64,000 nucleotides of DNA from Symsagittifera roscoffensis (taxonomy: Eukaryota; Xenacoelomorpha; Acoela; Convolutidae): the NCBI RefSeq assembly GCF_963678635.1, contig NC_087065.1:4018534-4082533 (forward strand), read 5' to 3'. Below, in pieces: positions 25,800-36,229 of this stretch. A program made the translations under genes and the position numbers. Within the stretch, counting starts at the first letter, position 1, and the number at the start of each line of letters is the position of its first letter. The notes under the pieces were generated by a model, which saw only the letters and a list, made by a program, of their open reading frames with translations, did no database searches and was not told where the DNA came from.

Positions 25800-28700
25800 A
25801 TGGAAGGGGCGATGATTCAAAGGCGCGAGGAATCAGAAATGCATCTGAAAAAGGAAGGTGCGATGATTCAAAGCGGTGAGGATTCAGAAACGCACCTCAA
25901 CATGGGAGGGGCGATGATTCACAGGGACGAGGATTCAGAAATGCATCTCAAAATGGAAGGGGCGATGATTCAAAGGGGACGAGGGTTCAGAAATTATCTC
26001 AAAATGGAAGGGGTGATGATTCAAAGGGGCAAGGAATCAGAAATATATCTCAAAATGGAAGGAGCGATGATTCAAAGGCGCGAGGAATCAGAATTATATC
26101 TCAAAATGGAAGGGGCGATGATTCAAAGGGGCGAGGAATCAGAAACATATTTCAAAATGGAAGGGGGCGATGATTCAAAGGGGCAAGGGTTCAGAAATAT
26201 ATCTCAAAATGGAAGGGGCAATGATTCAAAGGGGACGAGGGTTCAGAAATATATCTCAAAATGGAAGGGGCGATGATTCAAAGGGGCGAGGAATCAGAAA
26301 TATATCTCAAAATGGAAGGGGCGATGATTCAAAGGGGCGAGGGTTCAGAATTATATCTCAAATAGAAAGGGGCGATGACTCAAAGGGGCGAGGGTTCGGA
26401 AATATATCTCAAAATGGAAGGGGCGATGATTCAAAGGCGCGAGGAATCAGATGTGCATCTGAAAAAGGAAGGTGCGATGATTCAAAGCGGCGAGGATTCA
26501 GAAACGCATCTCAACATGGGAGGGGCGATGATTCACAGGGGCGAGGATTCAGATATGCATCTCAAAATGTGAGGGGCAATGAGTCACAGGGGCGAGGATT
26601 CAGAAACGCAGCTCAACATGGGAGGGGCGATGATTCACAGGGGCGAGGGTTCAGAAATGGATCTCAAAATGTGAGGGGCGATGATTCAGAAATGCATCTC
26701 ATCATGGGAGGGGCGATGATTCACAGGGGCGAGGATTCAGAAATGCATCTCAAAATGGAAGGGGCAATGATTCAAAGGGGACGAGGGTTCAGAAATATAT
26801 CTCAAAATGGAAGGGGCGATTATTCAAAGGGGCAAGGAATCAGAAATTTATCTCAAAATGGAAGGAGCGATGATTCAAAGGCGCGTGGAATCAGAATTAT
26901 ATCTCAAAATGGAAGGGGTGATGATTCAAAGGGGACGAGGGTTCAGAAATATATCTCAAAATGGAAGGGGCGATGATACAAAGGGGCGAGGAATCAGAAA
27001 TATATCTCAAAATGGAAGGGGCGATGATTCAAAGGGGCGAGGGTTCAGAATTATATCTCAAATAGGAAGGGGCGATGACTCAAAGGGGCGAGGGTTCGGA
27101 AATATATCTCAAAATGGAAGGGGCGATGGTTCAAAGGCGCGAGGAATCAGAAATGCATCTGAAAAAGGAAGGTGCGATGATTCAAAGCGGCGAGGATTCA
27201 GAAACGCATCTCAACATGGGAGGGGCGAGGATTCAGAAATGCATCTCAAAATGTGAGGGGCGATGATTCACAGGGGCGAGGATTCAGAAACGCATCTTAA
27301 CATGGGAGGGGCGATGATTCACAGGGGCGAGGATTCAGAAATTGATCTCAAAATGTGAGGAGCGATGATTCAGAAATGCATCTCAACATGGGAGGGGCGA
27401 TGATTCACAGGGGCGAGGATTCAGAAATGCATCTCAAAATGGAAGGGGCGATGATTCAAAGGGGTCGAGGGTTCAGAAATATATCTCAAAATGGAAAGGG
27501 GCGATGATTCAAAGGGGCAAGGAATCAGAAATATATCTCAAAATGGAAGGGGCGATGATTCAAAGGCGCGAGGAATCAAAATTATATCTCAAAATCGAAG
27601 GGGCGATGATTCAAAGGGGCGAGGACTCAGAAATATATCTCAAAATGGAAGGGCGATGATTCAAAGGGGCGAGGGTTCAGAAATATATCTCAAAATGGAA
27701 GGGGCGATGATTCAAAGGGGACGAGGGTTCAGAAATATATCTCAAAATGGAAGGGCGATGATACAAAGGGGCGAAGAATCAGAAATATATCTCAAAATGG
27801 AAGGGACGATGATTCAAAGGGGCGAGGGTTCAGAATTATATCTCAAATAGGAAGGGGCGATGACTCAAAGGGGCGAGGGTTCAGAAATATATCTCAAAAT
27901 GGAAGGGGCGATGATTCAAAGGCGCGAGGAATCAGAAATGCATCTGAAAAAGGAAGGTGCGATGATTCAAAGCGGCGAGGATTCAGAAACGCATCTCAAC
28001 ATGGGAGGGGCGATGATTCACAGGGGCGAGGATTCAGACATGCATCTCAAAATGTGAGGGGCGATGATTCACAGGAGCGAGGATTCAGAAACGCTTCTCA
28101 ACATGGGAGGGGCGATGATTCACAGGGGCGAAGATTCAGAAATGCATCTCAAAATGTGAGGGGCGATGATTCAGAAATGCATCTCAACATGGGAGGGGCG
28201 ATGATTCACAGGGGCGAGGATTCAGAAATGCATCTCAAAATGGAAGGGGCGATGATTCAAAGGGGAAGAGGGTTCAGAAATATATCTCAAAATGGAAGGG
28301 ACGATTAATCAAAGGGGCAATGAATCAGAAATATATCTCAAAATGGAAGGAGCGATGATTCAAAGGCGCGAGGAATCGGAATTATATCTCAAAATGGAAG
28401 GGGCGTTGATTCAAAGGGGCGAGGAATCAGAAATATATCTCAAAATGGAAGGGGCGATGATTCAAAGGGGCGAGGGTTCAGAAATATTTCTCAAAATAGA
28501 AGGGGCGATGATTCAAAGGAGACGAGGGTTCAGAAATATATCTCTAAATGGAAGGGGTGATGATTCAAAGGGGCGGGCGAGGAATCAGAAACATATCTTA
28601 AAATGGAAGGGGCGATGATTCAAAGAGGCGCGGAATTAGACATATATCTCAAAAAGGAAGGGGCGATGATTCAAAGGCGCGAGGAATCAGAAATGCATCT

Positions 28701-30480
28701 GAAAAAGGAAGGTGCGATGATTCAAAGCGGCAAGGATTCAGAAACGCATCTCAACATGGGAGGGGCGATGATTCACAGGGGCGAGGATTCAGAAACGCAT
28801 CTCAAAAGGTGAGGGGCGATGATTCACAGGGGCGAGGATTCAGAAACGCATCTCAACATGGGAGGGGCGATGATTCACAGGGGCGAGGATTCAGAAATGC
28901 AACTCAAAATGTGAGGGGCGATGATTCAGAAATGCATCTCAACATGGGAGGGGCGATGATTCACAGGGGCGAGGATTCAGTAATGCATCTCAAAATGGAA
29001 GGGGCGATGATTCAAAGGGGCAAGGAATCAGAAATATATCTCAAAATGGAAGGGGCGATGATTCAAAGGCGCGAAGAATCAAAATTATATCTCAAAATGG
29101 AAGGGGCGATGATTCAAAGGGGACGAGGGTTCAGAAATATATCTCAAAATGGAAGGGACGATTAATCAAAGGGGCAATGAATCAGAAATATATCTCAAAC
29201 TGGAAGGAGCGATGATTCAAAGGCGCGAGGAATCAGAATTATATCTCAAAATCGAAGGGGCGTTGATTCAAAGGGGCGAGGAATCAGGAATATATCTCAA
29301 AATGGAAGGGGCGAGGGTTCAGAAATATTTCTCAAAATGGAAGGGGCGATGATTCAAAGGAGACGAGGGTTCAGAAATATATCTCAAAATGGAAGGGGCG
29401 ATGATACAAAGGGGCGAGGAATCAGAAATATATCTCAAAATGGAGGGGGCGATGATTCAAAGGGGCGAGGGTTCAGAATTATATCTCAAAATGGAAGGGG
29501 CGATGATTCAAAGGCGCGAGGAATCAGAAATGCATCTGAAAAAGGAAGGTGCGATGATTCAAAGCGGCAAGGATTCAGAAACGCATCTCAACATGGGAGG
29601 GGCGATGATTCACAGGGGCGAGGATTCAGAAATGCATCTCAAAATGTGAGGGGCGATGATTCACAGGGGCGAGGATTCAGAAACGCATCTCAACATGGGA
29701 GGGGCGATGATTCACAGGGGCGAGGATTCAGAAATGCATCTCAAAATGTGAGGGGCGATGATTCAGAAATGCATCTCAACATGGGAGGGGCGATGATTCA
29801 CAGGGGCGAGGATTCAGAAATGCATCTCAAAATGGAAGGGGCGATGATTCAAAGGGGACGAGGGTTCAGAAATATATCTCAAAATGGAAGGGGCGATGAT
29901 TCAAAGGCGCGAAGAATCAAAATTATATCTCAAAATGGAAGGGGCGATGATTCAAAGGGGCGAGGAATCAGAAATATATCTCAAAATGGAAGGGGCGATG
30001 ATTCAAAGGGGCGAGGGTTCAGAAATATATCTCAAAATGGAAGGGGCGATGATTCAAAGGGGACGAAGCTTCAGAAGTATATCTCAAAATGGAAGAAGCG
30101 ATGATTCAAAGGGGCGAGGAATCAGAAATATATCTCAAAATGGAAGGGGCGATGATTCAAAGGGGCGAGGGTTCAGAATTATATCTCAAATAGGAAGGGG
30201 CGATGACTCAAAGGGGCGAGGGTTCAGAAATATATCTCAAAATGGAAGGGGCGATGATTCAAAGGCGCGAGGAATCAGAAATGCATCTGAAAAAGGAAGA
30301 TGCGATGATTCAAAGCGGCGAGGATTCAGAAACGCATCTCAACATGGGAGGGGCGATGATTCACAGGGGCGAGGATTCAGAAATGCACCTCAAAATGTGA
30401 GGGGCGATGGTTTACAGGGGTGAGGATTCAGAAACGCATCTCAACATGGGAGGGGCGATGATTCACAGTGGAGATGAATC
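25800..30480 (+). repeat. Diverged subdomain of the 51-bp array with 35-bp units
   Basis: The right end of the array is made of a distinct subfamily with CACAGGGGCGAGGATTC and ATGCATCTC instead of the usual text, mixed with ordinary units. It contains shortened 35-bp units in which one of the two internal half-repeats is missing, for example near 26,675, 27,357, 28,160, 28,916 and 29,754. A marker block containing AAAAAGGAAGGTGCGATG recurs at about 25,848, 26,464, 27,165, 27,948, 28,703, 29,538 and 30,290. The array fades out with a poorly matching unit before 30,520. Confidence 0.8.
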
Positions 30481-30960
30481 AGAATTTCATCTGAAAACGA
30501 GGAGCGATGATTGAAAAGCCTGTCGAAAATTTGACAGCAAATTTTATCCCAAAAACTAAACTTTCTTTGTATGTACCGTTTCTACATTCAAAAAGACTAG
30601 TGCCGTGTCTTTAGCGCTGCGGAATCTTTGAGAATTGAGACTTTTTTGTATGAAACTCGACTGGAGATGCCACCCGACAGGCTGATTCCCTTTTGGTATT
30701 CTCCTAAGCCAAGCTAAATTGTAAGCGTACCCTTTCATAGAAATTAAGTGAATAATTTTCTTGCTTGAAAATGAAATTTTCATTATAAACGGTTAGCATT
30801 CTGTCGGTTTTAATATATCAAGACAGTCATTTTAAAACATTGTTTTTGTTATGCAAACATTTTTATAGAAAATTTTAACCTTCGCTTTCTATTTAAAATT
30901 GCGATGAACCCAATTGACTGAAATTGAAACTTGAACAAATTCTTTTTTTCTCTGTTTCAG

Positions 30961-31055
30961 GATTCTTTCACGTTCCCAGATGTCTATTGATGACCCATAA
31001 ACAACTGGAGAAAATAAAGAACAATCTCGAAAATCGGATATTGGTTCAAATATAA
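30961..31055 (+). CDS. RENBP: N-acylglucosamine 2-epimerase, intact terminal exon
   Basis: The exon follows CTGTTTCAG and supplies the second and third bases of a Gly codon, then FFHVPRCLLM, the conserved C-terminal motif of the epimerase family, and a 20-residue Lys/Asn-rich tail ending in TAA at 31,053-31,055. The phase fits the exon ending at 3193. It is the better of two candidate last exons because it keeps the HVPR motif. To make the protein the transcript must be spliced across the 27.8-kb array intron. Confidence 0.85.
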
Positions 31056-31208
31056 ATTGATTTTCTGTTATAGAACTCATTTTTGCTTGTTAGAGTCTGG
31101 GCTTCTATAAGCTTTATTAGCCAAAAAGAAGACCAAACTCCTGCAAACTTGTTTTATTGGCCTTCATTGTTACAACCAATGAATTTTTGAACAATTTGTA
31201 TCATCAGA

Positions 31209-31214
31209 AATAAA
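31209..31214 (+). promoter_or_regulatory. Poly(A) signal AATAAA for RENBP
   Basis: AATAAA lies 154 bp after the RENBP stop codon. It is the first canonical hexamer after the stop and is followed by an A run and T-rich sequence. The position fits a 3' UTR end; the assignment is inferred. Confidence 0.45.
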
Positions 31215-34200
31215 AAAAAAACAGTTTTTCTTCAAAATTATCAGAGTTTATTTGATTGCTTAAAAATCGAGTTACGCAAGTTTTCAAATTAGATCAACAC
31301 ATATAATCATCCCCAAACTCATTCATCTAGAATGGGCAGACAAATTAAATGTCCATAAATGGCGCATCTGGTTTTCAACTCGAATCTGATGCAAAAGCGA
31401 AAAGTATACTAACATACAACGACCAAGAAAAATTCGATTGAGAAGTAGAAATGGATTAAAAGTATTGTGTTTTTAAAACACTGCAACAGATTTAAAATGT
31501 TCTACAGAGGAGTACGCTGATTAGCGCCACAACTTTCTTGAGAACATTCGCAATCTCTTTTTTTTGAAGAAGAAGAATTTGAAATTGTTGTCAAAAACAT
31601 TAAAAATTGAAGGTTTTTGAACTTTTTTTAGGTCAACCAAAATGATTTTCCGAGCTCTCTCAAATCACTACAAAGACCCTGCTCTGGCAAAAATTTCTCC
31701 GCCGCAGGCAAAGTTTTGAAAAAATAGGCCAAAAGTAGCGTTCTTAGGCACTTTTTGGAAAATTTTAACCAAAACATCGTGTTTTTATGTAGCGCGGTCC
31801 CCCCTAAAATTAGTGCATATTGGCACCGAAGGCGCCTTTAGAAAAAATTTTGAATTCGTCAGCCAAAATTGATATACCAAAATAGTACAAAGGGGCACCC
31901 TTTGGGTCGGCAGGGGGTCAAATCCCTGAGGGAGGGCGCCCACCCCGCCCCCATAATATCACCCATGATTCTACAATTATCTGTTTTTTTTGCATCTCAA
32001 ATACAAACCTGAAAACTTTTTTGCGTAATTGAAAAAATTGTGAGCTTTATAAATATTTTACAATATAGGAAAACTGTTTGTAAAATCAAAACAAAAAGTA
32101 TTACAAAAATTTAGAGAAAAACTTTGCTCTAGGTTGTTGTGCAGAATGATATAGTAGTGCTGTGGAAAATAGGTGAAGAAATTAACTATATAATAGTGCT
32201 GAATGATATTTTTTCTCAAATAAACAGGTTTTCTACGCTAACTTTTATGAAGTTTATTAAGCAAGTGGAAACGTAATTGCCCTAAACTCAATTCTTAAAC
32301 GAATTGTTATTTGCTATTTTTTGTAAATCTATGAGGTTTAGAAGGTTGCTGATTCAGTCATTTAACTGGGATAATTAGTTCGAACAAAGCTGCAATTTAC
32401 CATTGATAAAAATAAATGCGCTGTCAGAAGAAAAACTAGACTGCTCGAATATCAAAGCCCGATATTTTCAGACTACCACCAAATTGGTATCAAATAGTTG
32501 TGGGTGAAGAAATTCATAAAATTAGGACAATAAAAAACATTGAGGGTGAAAATTGAGAACGAAACAAAAATGACCAATTACCTTGCATCAATTCAATTTG
32601 GAACAGTTTCGTAGTGCGGGATAATCTACCACGCATAAATAATTCGAATTGCATTTTCAGAATCATAAAACAGAATCTTGACAGCGCGAATAACCTAATC
32701 CAGAGCATGCCCAAGTTGGCTATTTTAAAGCGTCTAAATCTTTACAAAATTGCAGGTGAACTATCGTGAACTATCCTTTTTAAAATGAAATCCGGTAGCG
32801 GATTTCTTCAATGGAGTGTAAAAATTTATTCGAAAAAACGGTTAATTTGAAAGCCAAAATTTATACAAATGAAAAAGCACTCGAAGCATAAATTTTCCGC
32901 ATTTCGTTGAAAATCAGCACAATTGGTTTTTTTTGTGCTTGACATTAGTTGAGAAGTTTAAGTATTGTTTTTTTTTTAATTTCTTCAGAATTGATAGCAG
33001 CCAAATAAGTAACTAGTAACAATACCTTGATACACTTATTTTTTTCCTGATTTTGGTTTTTCGAGTTTGCTTCGTTGTTGATCTATGTTATTTGAAACTC
33101 TTTAGGGATGAGTCGACAGCAATTTTGTTTTATTTTTGTTTTCCTGGCCTTAGTTTTTTTTGTTTACTTTGATGATGAACTACAGTGCTGATCTGTTGAA
33201 AACTGTGATGAAAACAAAAGCTGCTTGAAATTTCATCAAAATTATTATGGTAAAATTTTTTCTCCGAAATTCTCAATCAAAATTCTACCCCAAAAATGGG
33301 TCATTTTGCCTTTTTCAATTAATCAAGAAATACGCTGAAACTACTTTGTTAATTGATAAGAATTATATAGTGCAACACAGCGCAACAAAGTTCTACAAAA
33401 TTTAAACCTCCAAAAACCTGCATGAGAGAAAAAAACTTTGCTGGATTTTCAAGAAGTCTGATTTTTACTATATAAAACTCAAACTATTTGCTTAAAAACA
33501 AATTGTTAACAATTTACTCAAGTTTTTGGACATTTAACCCCCGTAGAACTATGTTGGGCCGTGTAAGAGGCTTCTTTGTGCATATATTTTTTTATCAATA
33601 AACACAGTAGTTTCAGCGTAATTCTTGATTAATTGAATAAACCAAAATGACCCATTTTTGAGGTAAAATTTTGTTTGAGAATTTCGGAGAAAAAATTGCA
33701 CCATATTATTTCTGATGAAATTCTTAGCAAACTTTGTTGCCTTGGCTCTTCTAATCTTAACCCAAGTTGAGAAAAACGTATACAACATTGAACACTACTT
33801 GAGGGTGAGACGTTAAAAATATCGCCTTGAGATGATTAACGGTTTGGGACAAGTGGCTTGGGACAATTAACGCTTCCGTGGTTTCTAGTTCTGACTTTCA
33901 AAGAAAAGCGGAACTTTCATGATTGATGGTTGTGTTTTTTGGTCAGTAAAAATTGGCGTGCAATATATCCGTTTTTACAAAATGGTTTCTTACTCCATTA
34001 AGGGTTTTGGAGAATATTTTGAAGGTTTTGGAGATTATATGATTCACAAAATACACAGGTTGGCCTCGTAATTCTGAAAACATTGATGCCGACATTATGG
34101 TTTTATTGTTCTTTGAGTCAGAGGCTCACTTTGAGGCCAGAAAAAAGGCAAAATTATTCTCAATTTCTCAAAATATGTATTGAAGAATTTTTATGCTGGG

Positions 34201-34572
34201 TTTTGACTGTTCATCTTTCAAATAAGTTTTTTGGGCAAAAGGATCTTTCAAAATATCAATGTCAAAACGTTGATTATATTTCGTTCGATTGAAAACGGCT
34301 GAGATATCACTCCAACTTGAATTGAAGAATTGCAATGAAAAAAATGTTGTTAGTTACAAAGCGTGTGTTTTTAGGAATTGTGTTTGTGTGTGTGGTGTGT
34401 GGGGGGAGGTGATTAAAAAATGAAAAAAAAAATTGAAATCCAAGTTGCATTCAAAACAATTATGGCCATTATTTTAAATCTAAATCAGCAATTGAAGCGC
34501 TCAGGGCATCGCTTTGACACGATCAGTCTTGTGAAAAAATAACGGCGTCTGAAAGTGTTTATCTGAGATTAT
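31215..34572. other. Intergenic AT-rich sequence
   Basis: I see no convincing gene. Notable items are a GC-rich patch at about 31,796-31,975 with runs of C and G, unlike its surroundings, the inverted repeat listed separately at 33,229-33,722, and a GT-rich run near 34,382-34,410. Short open frames here have the composition of random AT-rich sequence. Confidence 0.6.
33229..33722. repeat. Inverted repeat with 140-bp arms
   Basis: The segment 33,229-33,372 reappears as its reverse complement at 33,583-33,722, with an estimated 80-90% identity by eye and a spacer of about 210 bp. Shared landmarks are TTTTTTCTCCGAAATTCTCA, AAAAATGGGTCATTTTG and ACGCTGAAACTACT. It looks like an old foldback or miniature element; I see no transposase and no clear target duplication. 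Confidence 0.8.
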
Positions 34573-34687
34573 TGGAACCTGATCTAAACTACATTTTATG
34601 ATTGGATAAATTAGATATTTTACCAATGTAAAGTATTTAATATTAACCAATCATGATCCATCTAATTAACAAGCCACTTATTTGTAA

Positions 34688-34715
34688 GTGCTGAAATTAC
34701 TTGTAATTTCAGCAC
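34688..34715 (+). promoter_or_regulatory. Perfect hairpin in the LTR
   Basis: Arms GTGCTGAAATTAC and GTAATTTCAGCAC flank the two bases TT, making a perfect 13-bp stem. The same 28 bases are unchanged in all three LTRs in the window (also 52,946-52,973 and, inverted, 57,926-57,953), including the LTR that differs elsewhere by several percent. It could act as an RNA stem-loop in the R region, as a protein-binding palindrome, or both. Confidence 0.75.
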
Positions 34716-34776
34716 CAGAGAGATTTGAATTTAACTTAGAAATTAGTTGACTCTCCAAGAAGACTTCAGCAACCGC

Positions 34777-34782
34777 AATAAA
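34777..34782 (+). promoter_or_regulatory. Poly(A) signal in the LTR
   Basis: AATAAA about 205 bp into the LTR. In retroelements such a signal normally sits in or just before the R region. The 3' LTR carries the same hexamer and would use it to end the genomic RNA. The role is inferred from position. Confidence 0.5.
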
Positions 34783-34984
34783 CCAGTATACCCTAGATCT
34801 ATTGAGCCTAGCAGAGACTAGTTAAACAACCTGAGACTAGATAGTATAAGAGTAAGATTAGGATTGGTATTAGACTAAGAAGTTGCACGAATCTATCCGG
34901 CCGAAAATAAGATAGCGTGACGACCAGACGGTGTACCCTATCCGAAATTACTCTATGAGTTATACACCTCGGTCATAACTCATC

Positions 34985-35001
34985 TGGTGCGACCATAAGT
35001 C
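34985..35001 (+). promoter_or_regulatory. Primer-binding site
   Basis: Two bases after the LTR end the sequence reads TGGTGCGACCATAAGTC. It starts with TGG, which would pair with the CCA end of a tRNA primer, at the usual distance from the LTR. I could not match the remaining bases to a particular tRNA. Confidence 0.65.
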
Positions 35002-35069
35002 TCGAACAAGACCTTAATAGCTTAGATTTAACCAAAAATAGATTAGAATTTAGACAAAACATTTTTAAA

Positions 35070-35303
35070 ATGTTACACGACGATAATTTAATCGAAATGT
35101 CTCTACGACTCAATAGATCAAAGCCAATATTCCGAACGATAAGAGAACTACCCCGAATTGCAAGAAGACCTCGAACCAGAGACGACATACGACAAAGTAG
35201 AAACTTACCATATAGTTATATGATAGTTCGGCAAAAGCCAACACAAACTTTTGTATTTAGAATACTACTAGCAATGAATTTAGATTTTCATTTGCAAACA
35301 TAA
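35070..35303 (+). CDS. Small Arg-rich leader ORF, unknown function
   Basis: A 77-codon ORF opened by the first ATG after the LTR, 85 bases past the primer-binding site. Its middle is rich in Arg (RELPRIARRPRTRDDIRQSR), resembling an arginine-rich RNA-binding motif in composition only. It overlaps the 3' part of no known signal. It could be a genuine small regulatory protein, an upstream ORF that controls initiation, or chance. No second copy is available in the window to test conservation. Confidence 0.25.
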   Translation: MLHDDNLIEMSLRLNRSKPIFRTIRELPRIARRPRTRDDIRQSRNLPYSYMIVRQKPTQTFVFRILLAMNLDFHLQT

Positions 35304-35629
35304 AATCTTGAAGTCAATCTTCAAAATCATTTCAGGCGCTAAACCAAATTATTAATATACAATAACGATTGATAAGGAGATCTCAGATCGTTTTCCTAAA
35401 TTCTGCAGTAATATACAAAACATGTTTGAAAAATATTTATTGAAAAATCAAAATAAAAATTAGTAGCATGACAATAAATGGTTAGTAATTATAAATCATC
35501 CTGTTGTTCCAGCTTCATCACCTAAACATAACAGCATTCATAAGCTCACTAATATCATAAAAACAATAAATCTTTTCTTTACACAAATTTAAATCATTTT
35601 AAACTTGAATTCACTTAAATTTAAAATCA

Positions 35630-35714
35630 GATCATCAAGGCTCATCCTTGGATCTTAAATCATTTTCTATTTAATTAAATTTAAAACTTGATCATCAAGG
35701 CCTCTCCTTGGATC
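35630..35714 (+). promoter_or_regulatory. Tandem stem-loops in the leader
   Basis: Two copies, 60 bp apart, of GATCATCAAGG followed after 5 bases by CCTTGGATC. Each can fold into a short stem with a two-base bulge. The surrounding A/T-rich text (TTAAATCATTTT, AAATTTAAAA) is also repeated, so this is a 60-bp tandem duplication of a hairpin. The position between primer-binding site and gag is typical of retroviral packaging or dimer signals. That role is only an inference. Confidence 0.45.
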
Positions 35715-36043
35715 AAAAAGAACAATTTTGTTCTCCCCCACCCACTTAACTAGTGTATAACGACCTCAAACGTCGATTCACTACCCAACCCTTTCTAAAA
35801 ACCCAGGACTAACAGAAATTTTTGAACAAAACTAATCATTCAACTTAGGATAAACAGTGAAGAACTTCGGTTTTTCATCCTTCACTTGATCCCCCCTCTT
35901 ACCAGACCCAGGATAAATCTTAGACTTAGTAAGTTTAAAATAGTACCTAACGAACTACTCGCGTTCTAATTATACCTGAACCTTGTGGATCGATTTACTA
36001 TTCTCCAACCCTGAACACAATCACTACCCTTAAGTAAGATTAA

Positions 36044-36049
36044 GTAAGT
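36044..36049 (+). promoter_or_regulatory. Candidate splice donor in the leader
   Basis: AA/GTAAGT matches the donor consensus at six positions and lies 186 bases before the first ORF of the coding region. It could be the donor that makes subgenomic RNAs for env and other downstream genes. A weaker GTAAGT is at 35,929. Acceptor candidates exist near 45,475 (TATCCACAG). There is no transcript evidence. Confidence 0.3.
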
Positions 36050-36229
36050 TAACACCTTAGCTTATACTAGCCACGAGAAAGTATAAAATCATTCTTCGGA
36101 ATCGACATACTTTTCTCCCCAACCCTGAACAAATAGACCCAGGTTAGGCTAACCAAAAAATCGTAAGGACTAACAGTCTAAGTAATAGAAATCATTTAAC
36201 AACCTTTTGCATCCGTCATCCTAAACCTT

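Larger units (their letters stand above)
6577..30520 (+). repeat. 24-kb array of a 51-bp tandem repeat
   Basis: A single head-to-tail array of about 470 units, 51 bp each. The commonest unit can be read as three pieces: GGGGCGATGATTCAAA, then GGGGCGAGGAATCAGAAA, then TATATCTCAAAATGGAA. The first two resemble each other. Two main variants alternate, differing at GGAATC versus GGGTTC. From my count of this consensus the plus strand is 71% purine with 16 G to 6 C. Because 51 is a multiple of three and two of the three forward frames lack a stop in the consensus, long frames appear (up to 515 codons with 17-residue periodicity). One-base indels and stops break them repeatedly and the array lies in an intron, so I do not call it a gene. 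The edges, where units decay, are approximate. Confidence 0.97.
3194..30960 (+). other. RENBP: 27.8-kb last intron of RENBP
   Basis: The interval between the penultimate exon and the intact terminal exon. It holds unremarkable AT-rich sequence (3194-4800), a more GC-balanced stretch with coding-looking fragments (4800-6200), a decayed duplicate of the last exon (6203-6264), the 51-bp array (6577-30,520) and 440 bp of AT-rich sequence before the acceptor CTGTTTCAG at 30,952-30,960. The intron status is an inference from the reading frames and splice sites of the flanking exons. Confidence 0.75.
34573..34982 (+). repeat. 5' LTR of copy A
   Basis: 410 bp, TGGAACCTGATC at the start and GGTCATAACTCA at the end. 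It matches 52,831-53,240 with about 4 differences. Inside are a perfect 28-base palindrome (34,688-34,715), an AATAAA (34,777-34,782) and, at the 3' end, a terminal inverted pair TGAGTTAT / ATAACTCA separated by 11 bases. A TATAAG at 34,845 lies after the AATAAA and is therefore not a convincing promoter. The U3/R/U5 borders cannot be fixed from the sequence alone. Confidence 0.95.
35002..36229 (+). other. Leader region of copy A
   Basis: About 1.2 kb between the primer-binding site and the first sizeable ORF. It contains a short Arg-rich ORF (35,070-35,303), a tandem pair of stem-loops with exact 60-bp spacing (35,630-35,654 and 35,690-35,714), and GTAAGT donor-like sites at 35,929 and 36,044. 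Such a leader would be expected to hold packaging, dimerisation and splicing signals, but none is proven. Confidence 0.6.

Noticed and set aside
6577..30520. Long ORFs of 60-515 codons in the tandem array as protein genes
   Set aside because: They follow from a 51-bp period with two stop-free frames. Frames break at random one-base indels, starts are the repeated internal ATG, and the array lies in an intron.
6577..30520. CRISPR array
   Set aside because: Repeats are directly abutting with no unique spacers, and the context is a eukaryotic intron.
6577..30520. Classical G-quadruplex array
   Set aside because: The GGGG runs are about 12 and 31 bases apart, longer than usual loops, so only R-loop potential is proposed.
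33549..33788. 79-codon minus-strand ORF
   Set aside because: Lies across one arm of the inverted repeat and has random AT-rich composition.
34845..34850. TATAAG as the LTR TATA box
   Set aside because: It lies after the AATAAA within the LTR, the wrong order for U3-R-U5 unless the poly(A) signal is elsewhere.
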